From Moanibacter sp964542645 (GTDB lineage Bacteria; Verrucomicrobiota; Verrucomicrobiia; Opitutales; UBA2987), in the NCBI GenBank assembly GCA_964542645.1, contig CAZIUG010000009.1, positions 62,001 through 126,000 on the forward strand: 64,000 nt of DNA, given 5' to 3'. The position numbers and the translations under genes were made by a program. Every line of letters begins with the position of its first letter. The stretch's first letter is position 1. Shown here one piece after another: positions 18,797 to 27,737 of this stretch. Below the pieces are notes generated by a model. It saw only the letters and a list, made by a program, of their open reading frames with translations. It was not told the origin of the DNA and ran no database searches.

Positions 18797-19903
18797 ATGC
18801 GTGTAGAAGATAAACACTACCGAACGGTGTGGCTGGATCCTGATGACCATATGGTTGTTCATATAATCGATCAAAGACACCTTCCATTTGAGTTTCTTAT
18901 AGAGGACTTACGATCCGTTGATAATGCGGCAACCGCAATTTCGGACATGCATGTCCGGGGAGCTGGTTGTATTGGTGCTACTGCTGGATATGGGATGTAC
19001 CTGGCAACACTTGAGGCTCATAAAACCTCAAATTCTTCCAACTATATAGAAAATTCTGCAGAAAAACTCTGTTCTACTCGACCAACTGCAGTAAACCTGA
19101 CCTGGGCCGTCGAAACTCAGCTGAATGCCCTTAAGCAGGCAACTTGCCTCGCAGACATGGTTAGGATAGGGAAGAGAACCGCTGAGGAAATAGCCAACCT
19201 TGATGCTGAGTGGTGTAAGAAAATTGGGCAGCATGCCTTACCACTGATAAATGACATTTACCGAAAAAAAGGGAACGACACCGTAAATATCTTAACACAT
19301 TGTAATGCAGGTTGGCTGGCCTTCGTAGATTACGGAAGCGCCACCTCTCCAATATATGCCGCCCATGACAAGGGGATTCCGGTTCATGTCTGGGTAGATG
19401 AGACGCGTCCGAGGTCTCAGGGAGCACGTTTAACTGCCTGGGAATTAGGAATGCATGGAGTTCCTCACACTATTATCTCTGACACTACAAGTGGGCATTT
19501 AATGCAAAAGGGATTAGTTGACCTAGTTATAACAGGTACTGACAGGACAACGCATACCGGTGATGTGGCAAATAAGATAGGAACTTATCTTATCGCGCTT
19601 GCAGCCCAGGATAATGGGGTTCCCTTCTATGTAGCTCTACCCTCATCTACGTTCGACTGGAAACGTAAAAATGGGCTTAAAGAAATTCCAATTGAAGAAA
19701 GGGAAGGAAACGAAGTCCACTTTGTTTCTGGGACTTCCACCCGAGGCGTTGAGACTATTCGAGTTACACCCGACAACAGTCACGCGGTGAATTATGCTTT
19801 CGACATCACACCTGCAAGACTCGTCACCGCCTTAATAACCGAGAGAGGTGTTTGTTCAGCTTCAAAATCTGGGATTTTTGGTCTTTACCCAGAACATCTC
19901 TAA
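18797..19903 (+). CDS. mtnA: Methylthioribose-1-phosphate isomerase
   Basis: Converts 5-methylthioribose 1-phosphate to methylthioribulose 1-phosphate in methionine salvage. It has the eIF2B-alpha-like fold. The substrate-binding segment VRGAGCIGATAGYG is near residue 52, the catalytic Cys is in LTHCNAGW, the family segment DETRPRSQGARLTAWEL follows, and the catalytic Asp is in TGTDRT. DVANKIGTY and the ITPARLVTALITE tail confirm the family. The motif GTDRTTHTGD differs slightly from the common GADRIAANGD, so a sugar-phosphate isomerase relative (ribose 1,5-bisphosphate isomerase type) is a weaker option. No other mtn gene is present. Confidence 0.9.
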   Translation: MRVEDKHYRTVWLDPDDHMVVHIIDQRHLPFEFLIEDLRSVDNAATAISDMHVRGAGCIGATAGYGMYLATLEAHKTSNSSNYIENSAEKLCSTRPTAVNLTWAVETQLNALKQATCLADMVRIGKRTAEEIANLDAEWCKKIGQHALPLINDIYRKKGNDTVNILTHCNAGWLAFVDYGSATSPIYAAHDKGIPVHVWVDETRPRSQGARLTAWELGMHGVPHTIISDTTSGHLMQKGLVDLVITGTDRTTHTGDVANKIGTYLIALAAQDNGVPFYVALPSSTFDWKRKNGLKEIPIEEREGNEVHFVSGTSTRGVETIRVTPDNSHAVNYAFDITPARLVTALITERGVCSASKSGIFGLYPEHL

Positions 19904-20001
19904 GAAGCGTTTTGGAAGATCGCTATTCGAATCGATTGTATTCTAGCAACGGATATCAAATTTTAGACCCTGTCGGATAAGATTTTGATTAAGAGGTAAG
20001 C

Positions 20002-20799
20002 CTATTCCGAAGCTATTTTAACTAAAAGCCCCTTATCTCGAGCAATATTAAACATAAATGCAAAAAACCCACTAGCCAAGATTAGAAATCCAACGTTCAT
20101 AATTATAGAAATCAACAGGTTACTCCATTGCATTTCTCCTGTTCGAATAACTTCCCGCATTCCCTCAAAAACATAGGTAGAAGGCAACAACCAAGCCAGG
20201 GTTTGAAGTGGTACAGGAAGCACTGATACCGGATAGAAAACAGCTGAAATCGGCTGAACAAGGAATGGAACGGCCCAAGCAAGAGATTCTGCGGCTAGAC
20301 CCCAACGTAGGATTAGAGCAATGGAAATCATTCCAAGGCTCCAACCAAAGAGAAGGAGATTTCCGAAAAAAGGAATCAATTGCCATTCAAAGTCCAGAAG
20401 ATTAAAACTATATAGTGCTTTAGCAAAAACCGATAATAAGGCTACGGTAACTGTGACTCGGATAATTCCAACAATGCAAATTGCAGCTAGATATTCTGTC
20501 AGCCTGATTGGAGCAATAAAAAGATTAAGGAAGTTTCGAGTCCAAAGATCCTCTAAAAATGAGAGTGCAACCGCTTGCTGGGCACGGAAAAGAACATCCC
20601 AAAAAATAACGGCACCAATTAGAAATTTTATGAAATATGGGAAGTTCCCCTCAGTTTGACGATGAATAAATACTGCAAGAAATCCCCAAAGAAGAAGTTC
20701 TAAAGTAGGCCAGAAAATGAGCTCGATGCTTCGTATCCAACTTCTAAGGTAAAGTAGTGAATATCGAAGAATCAGGGCTGCAATGACTCTTCCATTCAT
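20002..20799 (-). CDS. ABC-2 type transporter permease
   Basis: A 265-residue membrane protein with six hydrophobic segments and the ABC-2 layout (a long N-terminal amphipathic lead, LRSWIRSIELIFWPTLELLLWG, then helices, ending with a basic cytoplasmic tail). The segment VSVLPVPLQTLAWLLPSTYVFEGMREVI is characteristic of ABC-2 permeases of the drug and polysaccharide exporter type. It starts two bases after the ATPase gene stop, so the pair makes one exporter. The substrate is unknown. Confidence 0.88.
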   Translation of the reverse strand: MNGRVIAALILRYSLLYLRSWIRSIELIFWPTLELLLWGFLAVFIHRQTEGNFPYFIKFLIGAVIFWDVLFRAQQAVALSFLEDLWTRNFLNLFIAPIRLTEYLAAICIVGIIRVTVTVALLSVFAKALYSFNLLDFEWQLIPFFGNLLLFGWSLGMISIALILRWGLAAESLAWAVPFLVQPISAVFYPVSVLPVPLQTLAWLLPSTYVFEGMREVIRTGEMQWSNLLISIIMNVGFLILASGFFAFMFNIARDKGLLVKIASE

Positions 20800-20801
20800 T
20801 A

Positions 20802-21563
20802 TTAGATCAGATCAGATTGATCAGGTTCAATGAGCTCCCCACTACGGGCAATGTGGATGAATGTATCTTCGAGGGATTTTTGCTGGAACTGCTGATTGAT
20901 TGCTGAAGGACTTCCTTCAGCGATTTTCTTTCCGAGATTAAGGAAAATCACCCGGTCGCAAACGGCTTCGATGTCATGCATATTATGCGAAGTATACAGA
21001 ACCGAAATCTTTCTGTCCATTCGTACCTGATTAATCACGGATCGGACCTTATCCGCAATATCTGGATCAAGACTCGCAGTTGGTTCGTCGAGGTATAACA
21101 ATTCCGGGTCATTGAGCATAGCCTTTGCTAGATTCAAACGGGTGGTTTCCCCCGAAGAAAGATGGCCTGTCACTCGCTTTTTCAAGTGCCCGATTTCAAA
21201 CAGATCCAGAACTTCGTTAATTTTCCTTTTAAAATCAGAAACCCCGTAGATCATAGAAAACACGGTTAGGTTTTGTTCCACCTTAAGGTTGTTTGGCAGG
21301 TTAGCATAAGCGGATGCGAAATTGCTTTTTTTAAGAAGAGCAGTTCGGTTCAATGCGAAGTTTCTTCCAAAGATTTCAATGTTTCCTGAAGTCGGTTTAA
21401 TCAACCCCAGAAGCATCTGAATTGCCGTTGTCTTCCCAGCACCATTGGGACCAAGCAATCCTACTACTTCACCCGGATTAAGACTGAACGACAATCTGTC
21501 TACTGCAACCGTATCGCCAAATTCTTTACGGAGTTGCCGTACATTAAGGATTGCTTCGGGCAT
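20802..21563 (-). CDS. ABC transporter ATP-binding protein
   Basis: ATPase subunit of the ABC-2 exporter encoded directly downstream. Walker A GPNGAGKT is at residues 38-45, the signature is LSSGE (135-139, a small variation on LSGGQ), and Walker B with catalytic Glu is LLYLDEP (155-161). The H-loop histidine is in LYTSHNM. Length (253) is normal for a single-domain ATPase. ATG at 21563. It is divergent from the sulfate-activation gene, leaving a 93-base shared upstream region. Confidence 0.93.
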   Translation of the reverse strand: MPEAILNVRQLRKEFGDTVAVDRLSFSLNPGEVVGLLGPNGAGKTTAIQMLLGLIKPTSGNIEIFGRNFALNRTALLKKSNFASAYANLPNNLKVEQNLTVFSMIYGVSDFKRKINEVLDLFEIGHLKKRVTGHLSSGETTRLNLAKAMLNDPELLYLDEPTASLDPDIADKVRSVINQVRMDRKISVLYTSHNMHDIEAVCDRVIFLNLGKKIAEGSPSAINQQFQQKSLEDTFIHIARSGELIEPDQSDLI

Positions 21564-21656
21564 TTCTAAAAAATCAACACAAGAATTGCGTCATATAACG
21601 AGGACCCGGAAAATTGTCCTTGCCTAGGCAAGTGCGGGCCTGTGCACTTCGCAACC

Positions 21657-23369
21657 ATGAAGGATCACCTTATTCGTCCCCACGGGGGGAATCTAACTAG
21701 TCTCACCGTGGATAAGGAACACGTGGATAGAATCAAGAAAAAATCAGAGGCATGGCATTCATGGAACCTCACTTCCCGACAAATCTGTGATCTAGAGCTT
21801 CTTATGAACGGAGCCTTCTCTCCCCTCGAAGGGTTCATGTCTGAAACTGAATACAATCGTGTTTGTAATGAAATGCGACTCTTAAACGGTACATTATGGC
21901 CAGTCCCTATCACCCTCGACGTTACCGAGGAATTCGCTTCAAAAGTAAATACAGGTGAGTCGATTGCTCTCAGAGATCCGGAAGGAATCATGATAGCAAA
22001 AATGTACGTTGAAGATAAATGGCGCCCCGATCGTTTAACCGAAGCCATCTCAGTTTATGGCACGGATGATCTTTGCCATCAAGGAGTTAAACTTTTACTT
22101 ACCGAATCTAGAAATTGGTATTTAGGAGGAAAAATAGAAGGCCTACAAAATCCAATACATTTTGATTTTCTACCCTTACGATTGAGTCCCAAGGAAACTC
22201 GTAAAGAATTTAATAAATCCGGATGGCAAAAAATCATAGCCCATCACCCCTCCGAACTTCTCCATCGTGCTCAATATGAAATGACATTGGACGCAATGCG
22301 CAAATATGATGCGAAGCTCCTGATTCATCCTTCAGCGTCCCTTATCGGAGCTGGAGATCTAGACCACTACACTCGAATCCGGTGTTATAAATCTCTTTTT
22401 GTTTACTATCCTCAAAATAGCGCCCGTCTTTGTCTAATTCCTCTTTCCAATCGCATGGCAGGACCAAGAGAAGCACTTTTGCATGCAATCATCCGTAAGA
22501 ATTACGGATGCTCCCATTTCTTTGTCCTTCCCAATTATGCAGACCCTGGCAACCGGGATTCGGGAAAACAATACTATCATCAAAACGCAGCCCAAAAACT
22601 AGCAGTTAAATACAAAGATGAGATTGGAGTAGAAATGGTAACCTCCTCTAATTTCGTGTACGTCAAAGAGAAGGATAGCTACCTTCCGGAGACTGAAGTT
22701 AAGAAGGGAATGGAGACTTTCAGCATCACGGAAAATGAGCTACGCAACCGACTTACCCATTTTGCCCAACTGCCGAATTGGTTTACCTTTCCAGAGATAG
22801 AACATGAATTGATTCGATTATACCCAATTCGAAACAGACAGGGTTTCACTATTTTTTTTACCGGACTATCCGGATCAGGGAAGTCTACGATTGCGAATGC
22901 ATTCATCGCAAAATTTCTCGAAACAGGAAATAGACCTGTGACGTTACTAGATGGCGACATTGTCCGGAAATCTTTATCTTCAGAACTAGGATTCTCCCGA
23001 GAACACCGAAACATTAATGTCAGAAGGATTGGGTTTGTTGCCAATGAAATTACCAAGAATGGAGGAATCGCCGTATGCGCACCGATCGCCCCCTATGAAT
23101 CTGTCCGAAAACAGATACGTCAACTCATTGAACAAACCGGAGGTTTTGTTCTGATCTACGTCTCAACCTCCATCGAAGTTTGCGAAAAGCGAGATCGTAA
23201 AGGACTTTATGCAAAAGCCAAGTCAGGTATCATAAAAGAATTCACCGGAATATCCGACCCCTACGAAATCCCTAAAAACGCAGATATCACGATCGACAGC
23301 TCTGAATTATCTCCAGATGAAGCAGCTTGTCAGATCATTCTACATCTCCAGAATAATCAGTATATTTAG
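21657..23369 (+). CDS. Bifunctional ATP sulfurylase / APS kinase with altered sulfurylase active site
   Basis: Two fused domains. Residues 1-390 are the ATP sulfurylase fold (LIRPHGG near the start, GDLDHYTRIRCY, RMAGPREALLHAIIRKNYG, YADPGN). Residues from about 395 to the end are APS kinase with P-loop GLSGSGKS (403-410), making PAPS from APS. In the sulfurylase half the usual QTRN-P-M-HRAH catalytic motif is replaced by AHHPSELLHRAQ (195-206): the first His of HxxH is kept, but the Q-T-R-N set and the second His are not. The kinase half looks intact (LLDGDIVRK, EHRNINVRRIGF). Sulfurylase activity is therefore doubtful. I prefer ATG 21657 over GTG 21642. Confidence 0.85.
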   Translation: MKDHLIRPHGGNLTSLTVDKEHVDRIKKKSEAWHSWNLTSRQICDLELLMNGAFSPLEGFMSETEYNRVCNEMRLLNGTLWPVPITLDVTEEFASKVNTGESIALRDPEGIMIAKMYVEDKWRPDRLTEAISVYGTDDLCHQGVKLLLTESRNWYLGGKIEGLQNPIHFDFLPLRLSPKETRKEFNKSGWQKIIAHHPSELLHRAQYEMTLDAMRKYDAKLLIHPSASLIGAGDLDHYTRIRCYKSLFVYYPQNSARLCLIPLSNRMAGPREALLHAIIRKNYGCSHFFVLPNYADPGNRDSGKQYYHQNAAQKLAVKYKDEIGVEMVTSSNFVYVKEKDSYLPETEVKKGMETFSITENELRNRLTHFAQLPNWFTFPEIEHELIRLYPIRNRQGFTIFFTGLSGSGKSTIANAFIAKFLETGNRPVTLLDGDIVRKSLSSELGFSREHRNINVRRIGFVANEITKNGGIAVCAPIAPYESVRKQIRQLIEQTGGFVLIYVSTSIEVCEKRDRKGLYAKAKSGIIKEFTGISDPYEIPKNADITIDSSELSPDEAACQIILHLQNNQYI

Positions 23370-23478
23370 AGATGGTAAATCCAATCCGGGATAAACTGCA
23401 TTATGCAATTTAGTTCAATCCTCGCGGGAAACATTAACCGGCCCACGATGTCAGAGTCTTATTGAAGCAAAGACTATT

Positions 23479-24948
23479 TCAATATTTAGGCACTGAGGTA
23501 TCTACTTGATCTGCCCATGCTAGAATTCCGCCGGCCAAATTTTTCACATTCCCAAACCCTGCTTCCCGAAGAAATCTAACAGCCTTGGCACTTCGAACCC
23601 CAGATCGGCAATGAACCACAATATCCCAATTCCGATCGAGTTCGGCAATGTGAGAATCAAGACTTCCAAGGGGAATTAAAGACGATCCCGGAATCCTACA
23701 AATCTCGAATTCATGAGGCTCACGTACATCGAGAATGTGAGTTCCGTTTCCGTCTTTAAGATCCATTTTTGATTTCAGATCCGGGGGACTGATGATTTCA
23801 TCAGGCTCAAGGAATATACCGTCTTCATCTCCGCCAATTCCACAAAACTGTTGGTAATCAATCAAGTGATCTATAGTAGGATTTTCTCCACAAATTGGAC
23901 ACTCAGGTTGCTTTCGTTGTTTGACTTCCTGAAACTTCATCGAAAGGGCATTAAAGAGAAGCACACGTCCAATAAGACTATCACCTTTTCCCATGACTAA
24001 CTTGATCGTTTCGGTAGCCTGAATAAGTCCTACGATTCCGGGAAGTATTCCAAGAACACCACCTTCGGCACAACTTGGAACTAGCCCCGGCGGCGGCGGC
24101 TCAGGATAAAGGCACCTATAGCAAGGGCCCTTATTCGCCCAAAACACAGATGCCTGACCTTCAAATCGAAAAATACTTCCATAAACGTTAGGCTTACCGA
24201 GTAGAACGCAGGCATCGTTGACAAGATAGCGAGTGGGAAAGTTATCCGTCCCGTCGACCACAACATCATAGGGTCTAATAATATCTAGTGCATTGTCCGA
24301 AGACAGAGCCGTATCGTGAAGAATAACTTCAACATGAGGATTGATGTCCTCAATCGTCTCCTTAGCTGAGTCTAGCTTGGAACGTCCAACATCCTTAGTA
24401 CCATGGATTATCTGCCGTTGGAGATTTGTCCTGTCAACAATGTCGAAATCAACGAGTCCTATACGACCAATTCCCACAGCACCTAAATACATTGCAAGCG
24501 GCGAACCAAGACCCCCGGTCCCAATACACAGGACTTTTGCCTTTTTTAATAGTTTCTGGCCCGATACAGCCACTTCAGGTATGAGAAGATGTCTGCTATA
24601 GCGTTCAATCTCCTCTATAGAAAGTTCAACTTCATCAGGATCAGGGCCCTCTGTGGACTGAGTAACAAAACCGGTTCCACCAGCAACGGCCGGAACAATC
24701 AATACTACCTCACCTCCGTGAAGTTCAGTATCCTGTTTTTGGAGATTTCTTATATCTTCCTCATCTATGTACACATTGACGAAATTTCTTAGAATTCCCT
24801 CTTCATTGAAAAGATGAACCTTTAGACCAGGACACCGCTCTACTAGATTCGAAAGAACGACTCCTATTGTGGATCCCTCCAATTCGATTTTCTCTAGATT
24901 ATCAGCATACTGTTTCAAAGCCGTCGGAATCTGAACTTCAACTGACAT
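23479..24948 (-). CDS. Sulfur-carrier protein fused to MoeB/ThiF-type E1 enzyme and rhodanese
   Basis: Three domains in one 489-residue chain. Residues 1-91 are a ThiS/MoaD/CysO ubiquitin-like sulfur carrier ending VPAVAGG, with the diglycine at 90-91. Residues 110-365 are an E1-like adenylyltransferase: nucleotide loop GTGGLGSP 143-150, zinc cysteines C276/C279 and C350/C353, catalytic-type C293 in PSCAEGG. Residues 385-489 are a rhodanese with active C447 in VHCRSGVRS. The E1 would adenylate the carrier's diglycine and the rhodanese would pass sulfur to form the thiocarboxylate. Neighbours upstream are a JAMM protease and a CysM-like synthase, as in the actinobacterial CysO pathway. Molybdopterin synthesis is the alternative role. 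Confidence 0.9.
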   Translation of the reverse strand: MSVEVQIPTALKQYADNLEKIELEGSTIGVVLSNLVERCPGLKVHLFNEEGILRNFVNVYIDEEDIRNLQKQDTELHGGEVVLIVPAVAGGTGFVTQSTEGPDPDEVELSIEEIERYSRHLLIPEVAVSGQKLLKKAKVLCIGTGGLGSPLAMYLGAVGIGRIGLVDFDIVDRTNLQRQIIHGTKDVGRSKLDSAKETIEDINPHVEVILHDTALSSDNALDIIRPYDVVVDGTDNFPTRYLVNDACVLLGKPNVYGSIFRFEGQASVFWANKGPCYRCLYPEPPPPGLVPSCAEGGVLGILPGIVGLIQATETIKLVMGKGDSLIGRVLLFNALSMKFQEVKQRKQPECPICGENPTIDHLIDYQQFCGIGGDEDGIFLEPDEIISPPDLKSKMDLKDGNGTHILDVREPHEFEICRIPGSSLIPLGSLDSHIAELDRNWDIVVHCRSGVRSAKAVRFLREAGFGNVKNLAGGILAWADQVDTSVPKY

Positions 24949-24977
24949 ATTTATTTTCCGTTTGATTTAGATCTATC

Positions 24978-25017
24978 TAAGAAAAGAAACCCCGGGAGTC
25001 CTCTTGGACTGCCGGGG
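24978..25017 (-). terminator. Rho-independent terminator after the JAMM protease gene
   Basis: CCCCGG-G-AGTCC (24990-25001) pairs with GGACT-G-CCGGGG (25006-25017) around a TCTT loop, with a single G-G mismatch. On the minus strand it is followed directly by TTTCTTTTCTT. This is the best terminator in the window. It lies between the JAMM gene and the carrier-E1 fusion, so those genes need read-through or a second promoter. Confidence 0.8.
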
Positions 25018-25181
25018 CCTAAATTCTTGCTTTTGCGTGATTATCAGTGCCTCTACGTACAGCCAACCATATTATTACTGCAACAACTACAGGTTCTAGA
25101 CGCACTAGCTCGGAATACAAGCTTCTTGACTAAAAGAAGTCTCATTCTTTCTCACATGAATTATGCGTGTCGGAATACGAG

Positions 25182-25625
25182 TCAATCATTATTATCCAAT
25201 TTGCTGGGTAGAATCTCCTCTTCGTCGAACCCGGATCGATCATCCTTGAGAATCCATGAAGTCAGGGCTTCCGCCCTTCCACTTTTAACTGACACAATTA
25301 TGTATGAGTACCATGGCCAAGCGTGTTCCGTGTCAAATATTGATGGCCTTGCCTCTGCATCTGGATGCGAATGAAAGAACCCAAGAATCTCTTCCCCTCT
25401 GCTTCTTGCACTCTTGTTATTTTCTAAGTAGTCAAGAGGATCAATTATATATCTGTTTCGTTGATTAGGTTTCGCTGCACTATTTTGAGACGGTTTTACT
25501 CTGAGAACACATTTGCCTCCATCCGTTGTTTTCCCAAGCAGGAAACCACAGCACTCACTCGGATAGCTCTTTTCTCCTTCTTCCCTTACCAACTCTATCT
25601 GATCTTCTGAAATTCTTAGTGCCAT
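25182..25625 (-). CDS. JAMM/MPN-family (M67) metalloprotease, Mec-like
   Basis: Zinc peptidase of the Mov34/JAMM type. The motif is complete: E24 in YPSECCGFLLG, then H85, H87, S95 and D98 in HSHPDAEARPSIFD, matching HxHx7Sx2D exactly. In Mycobacterium the homologue Mec cuts the cysteine residue off the carrier CysO; others trim sulfur carriers to expose diglycine. Here it lies 39 bases after the CysM-like synthase and upstream of the carrier-E1-rhodanese fusion, so it probably acts on that carrier. Length (147) is normal. ATG at 25625. A strong terminator follows it. Confidence 0.92.
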   Translation of the reverse strand: MALRISEDQIELVREEGEKSYPSECCGFLLGKTTDGGKCVLRVKPSQNSAAKPNQRNRYIIDPLDYLENNKSARSRGEEILGFFHSHPDAEARPSIFDTEHAWPWYSYIIVSVKSGRAEALTSWILKDDRSGFDEEEILPSKLDNND

Positions 25626-25664
25626 CTAATTTTCAATTTCAAAAAACAATGTAAAACAGCATTT

Positions 25665-26615
25665 CTAATATTCTGTATTTTCCCAGAACGCATGGCCAAG
25701 ATATTTCGATGCCCCGTCGGGGATTAAAGTTACTACTAAACCAGAGGAAAGCCCGCGGGCAACCCTTAATGCACAGGCAACTGCCGCACCACCCGAAGTG
25801 CCAGCCAAAATTCCCTCTTCTCGAGCCAACCGCAACGCCATTTCCTGTCCAGCTTCAGTTTCCACCACAATCTCCTCGTCAGCTAGCTCTTCATCATAGA
25901 TACCGGGTATTATTGATGTCGGATAGTGTTTTAAACCTTCAAGGCCGTGCATGGGGGAATCCGGTTGGAAGGAAATTAACCTTACATTATTTTTTTCCTT
26001 CTTTAGACGTTTTCCTGTACCAATAAATGAGCCACTTGTTCCTAATCCTGCTACATAGTGAGTCACCGCTCCGTCTGTTTGTTCTAAGATTTCTAACCCA
26101 GTTCCATTATAGTGGGCCATCCAATTTGCTGGGTTGTTATACTGATCAACATAATAATAAAGATCAGGCCTCTCTTTAGCCAATTTCCGTGCTAAACGGA
26201 TCGCCCCATCGGATCCTTCTGTAGGCGATGAAAACGCCAAATCAGCCCCATATCCCTTCAAGATTTTACGGTGCAGGTCACCCAAGTTTCCTGGAACGGC
26301 CAACGTCACTTGGAAACCCAAGGCCGCCCCAATCATGGCATAGGCTATCCCGGTATTCCCTGATGTTGCATCAAGAATCACCTTATTTTTGTTTAGCTGA
26401 CCACTTTTTTTTGCCTCTAAAATCATATTAAGGGCTGGACGGTCCTTAACCGACCCACCCGGATTGAACCACTCTGCCTTTGCAAATATACGGACAGGTG
26501 CAACCTCTTCCGCTATTCGACTTAATTCTAAGAGCGGAGTGTTTCCTACAAATTCGATCACTCGGTTACAACGGCTTACTCGATTGTCCCCAATCCCTTT
26601 AAATTTGTCCTGCAC
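25665..26615 (-). CDS. cysM: CysM-like cysteine synthase (probably thiocarboxylate-dependent)
   Basis: Fold-type II PLP enzyme of the cysteine synthase/cystathionine beta-synthase family. Schiff-base K57 is in NPGGSVKDR, the substrate loop is SGNTGI (85-90), and the PLP-phosphate loop is GLGTSGS. The segment HGLEGLKH places K229 where, in my recollection, mycobacterial CysM has the Arg that binds the phosphate of O-phosphoserine. That, together with the adjacent JAMM protease and sulfur-carrier gene, suggests a synthase using O-phosphoserine and a carrier thiocarboxylate. Ordinary sulfide-dependent O-acetylserine lyase is the alternative. Start is a GTG at 26615; no in-frame ATG fits before the conserved core. 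Confidence 0.88.
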   Translation of the reverse strand: MQDKFKGIGDNRVSRCNRVIEFVGNTPLLELSRIAEEVAPVRIFAKAEWFNPGGSVKDRPALNMILEAKKSGQLNKNKVILDATSGNTGIAYAMIGAALGFQVTLAVPGNLGDLHRKILKGYGADLAFSSPTEGSDGAIRLARKLAKERPDLYYYVDQYNNPANWMAHYNGTGLEILEQTDGAVTHYVAGLGTSGSFIGTGKRLKKEKNNVRLISFQPDSPMHGLEGLKHYPTSIIPGIYDEELADEEIVVETEAGQEMALRLAREEGILAGTSGGAAVACALRVARGLSSGLVVTLIPDGASKYLGHAFWENTEY

Positions 26616-26853
26616 CTATTGCCTTTATGATAATTCGATTCCCATTTCCATCAGATAACTTAACACAGCCTCTGTCAGATTTTCAAGCCGATCGGAATGA
26701 TTCAAAAGATAAAAAACTCGGCAATCCGGTTGGTAGCTATTCTCAAACAGATGGCCAGCCTAAAAGATTCTTTTGGCTAAAACTCCGATAATCTTCTGAT
26801 TGCGTCAATCACCCAGACCATCGGAACATCTCGTCGTATAGTATGACAGCTGT

Positions 26854-27648
26854 CTAAACACGGCGGACTCCTGAATGCGAGTAATCTGTGCCAATCATCA
26901 CCCCACAATCGCATATGATCGTCTGGCCAGTCACCACTTCAGGCCCTGTGATAATACTAACAATAACGCCAGCCACTTCCTCTGGAATACATACCTTTTG
27001 TAATGGAGCAGCCTTAGCCTTAGCCTCGATAAAAGATTCGAATCGATCACCCATTCCCTCTTGCGCCCACTCTCCATTAATAAATCCAGGGGCAACTGCG
27101 TTCACCCTAATGCAAGGTCCCAGAACCCGAGCTAACGACACTGTTAAGGTCATTAGCGCCGCTTTAGAGGCAGCGTAAGGGATGGAACTGCCCGTCCCCC
27201 CAATCCCTGCAATGCTCGCTACATTAACTATTTCTCCGCTTCCCGATTTTTCCATCAAACTTCGAGCGGCCCGAACACACATGAATGGTCCTTTCAAGTT
27301 TATACCCATGATTCGATCCCAAGTTGCGTCGGTTACACTCTCAAAATCGCTGTGAGGTATGAATTCCGTAGTCCCTGCGTTATTCACAAGAATATCAAGA
27401 CGTCCAAAACGATCTTCGATTTCCTTTAATAAATATCGACAATCGGAATCTTTCCCCACATCTGCCTTAATTGAAAATGCATCAACACCAAGGCTCTTCG
27501 CCATGTTAACCGTTTCCTCCGCCTTCTTCTTTGATGATCGGTAATTGACTGCTACCGAGCAGCCTCCTTTGGCCAATTCAATAACAGTGGCCGCTCCAAT
27601 TCCGCGTGCTGCCCCAGTTACTAAAGCTGCTTTCCCATGTATCTCCAT
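26854..27648 (-). CDS. Short-chain dehydrogenase/reductase (FabG-like)
   Basis: NAD(P)-dependent oxidoreductase with a complete classical SDR set: cofactor motif TGAARGIG (11-18), NNAG (89-92), catalytic S145 and the pair Y158/K162 in YAASK. The segment RVNAVAPGFINGEW is also typical. Length is 264 residues. It resembles 3-oxoacyl-ACP reductase and glucose dehydrogenase-like SDRs. No fatty-acid gene is nearby, so the substrate is unassigned. It stands alone between cysM and the pterin dehydratase gene. ATG at 27648. Confidence 0.9.
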   Translation of the reverse strand: MEIHGKAALVTGAARGIGAATVIELAKGGCSVAVNYRSSKKKAEETVNMAKSLGVDAFSIKADVGKDSDCRYLLKEIEDRFGRLDILVNNAGTTEFIPHSDFESVTDATWDRIMGINLKGPFMCVRAARSLMEKSGSGEIVNVASIAGIGGTGSSIPYAASKAALMTLTVSLARVLGPCIRVNAVAPGFINGEWAQEGMGDRFESFIEAKAKAAPLQKVCIPEEVAGVIVSIITGPEVVTGQTIICDCGVMIGTDYSHSGVRRV

Positions 27649-27737
27649 CTCAAAATATTATTCTGCTTATTTCCAAATACTATTACTTTCAGTTTAAAAA
27701 ACTGCACATGAGTTAATAATGACAAACAACATAAAAT

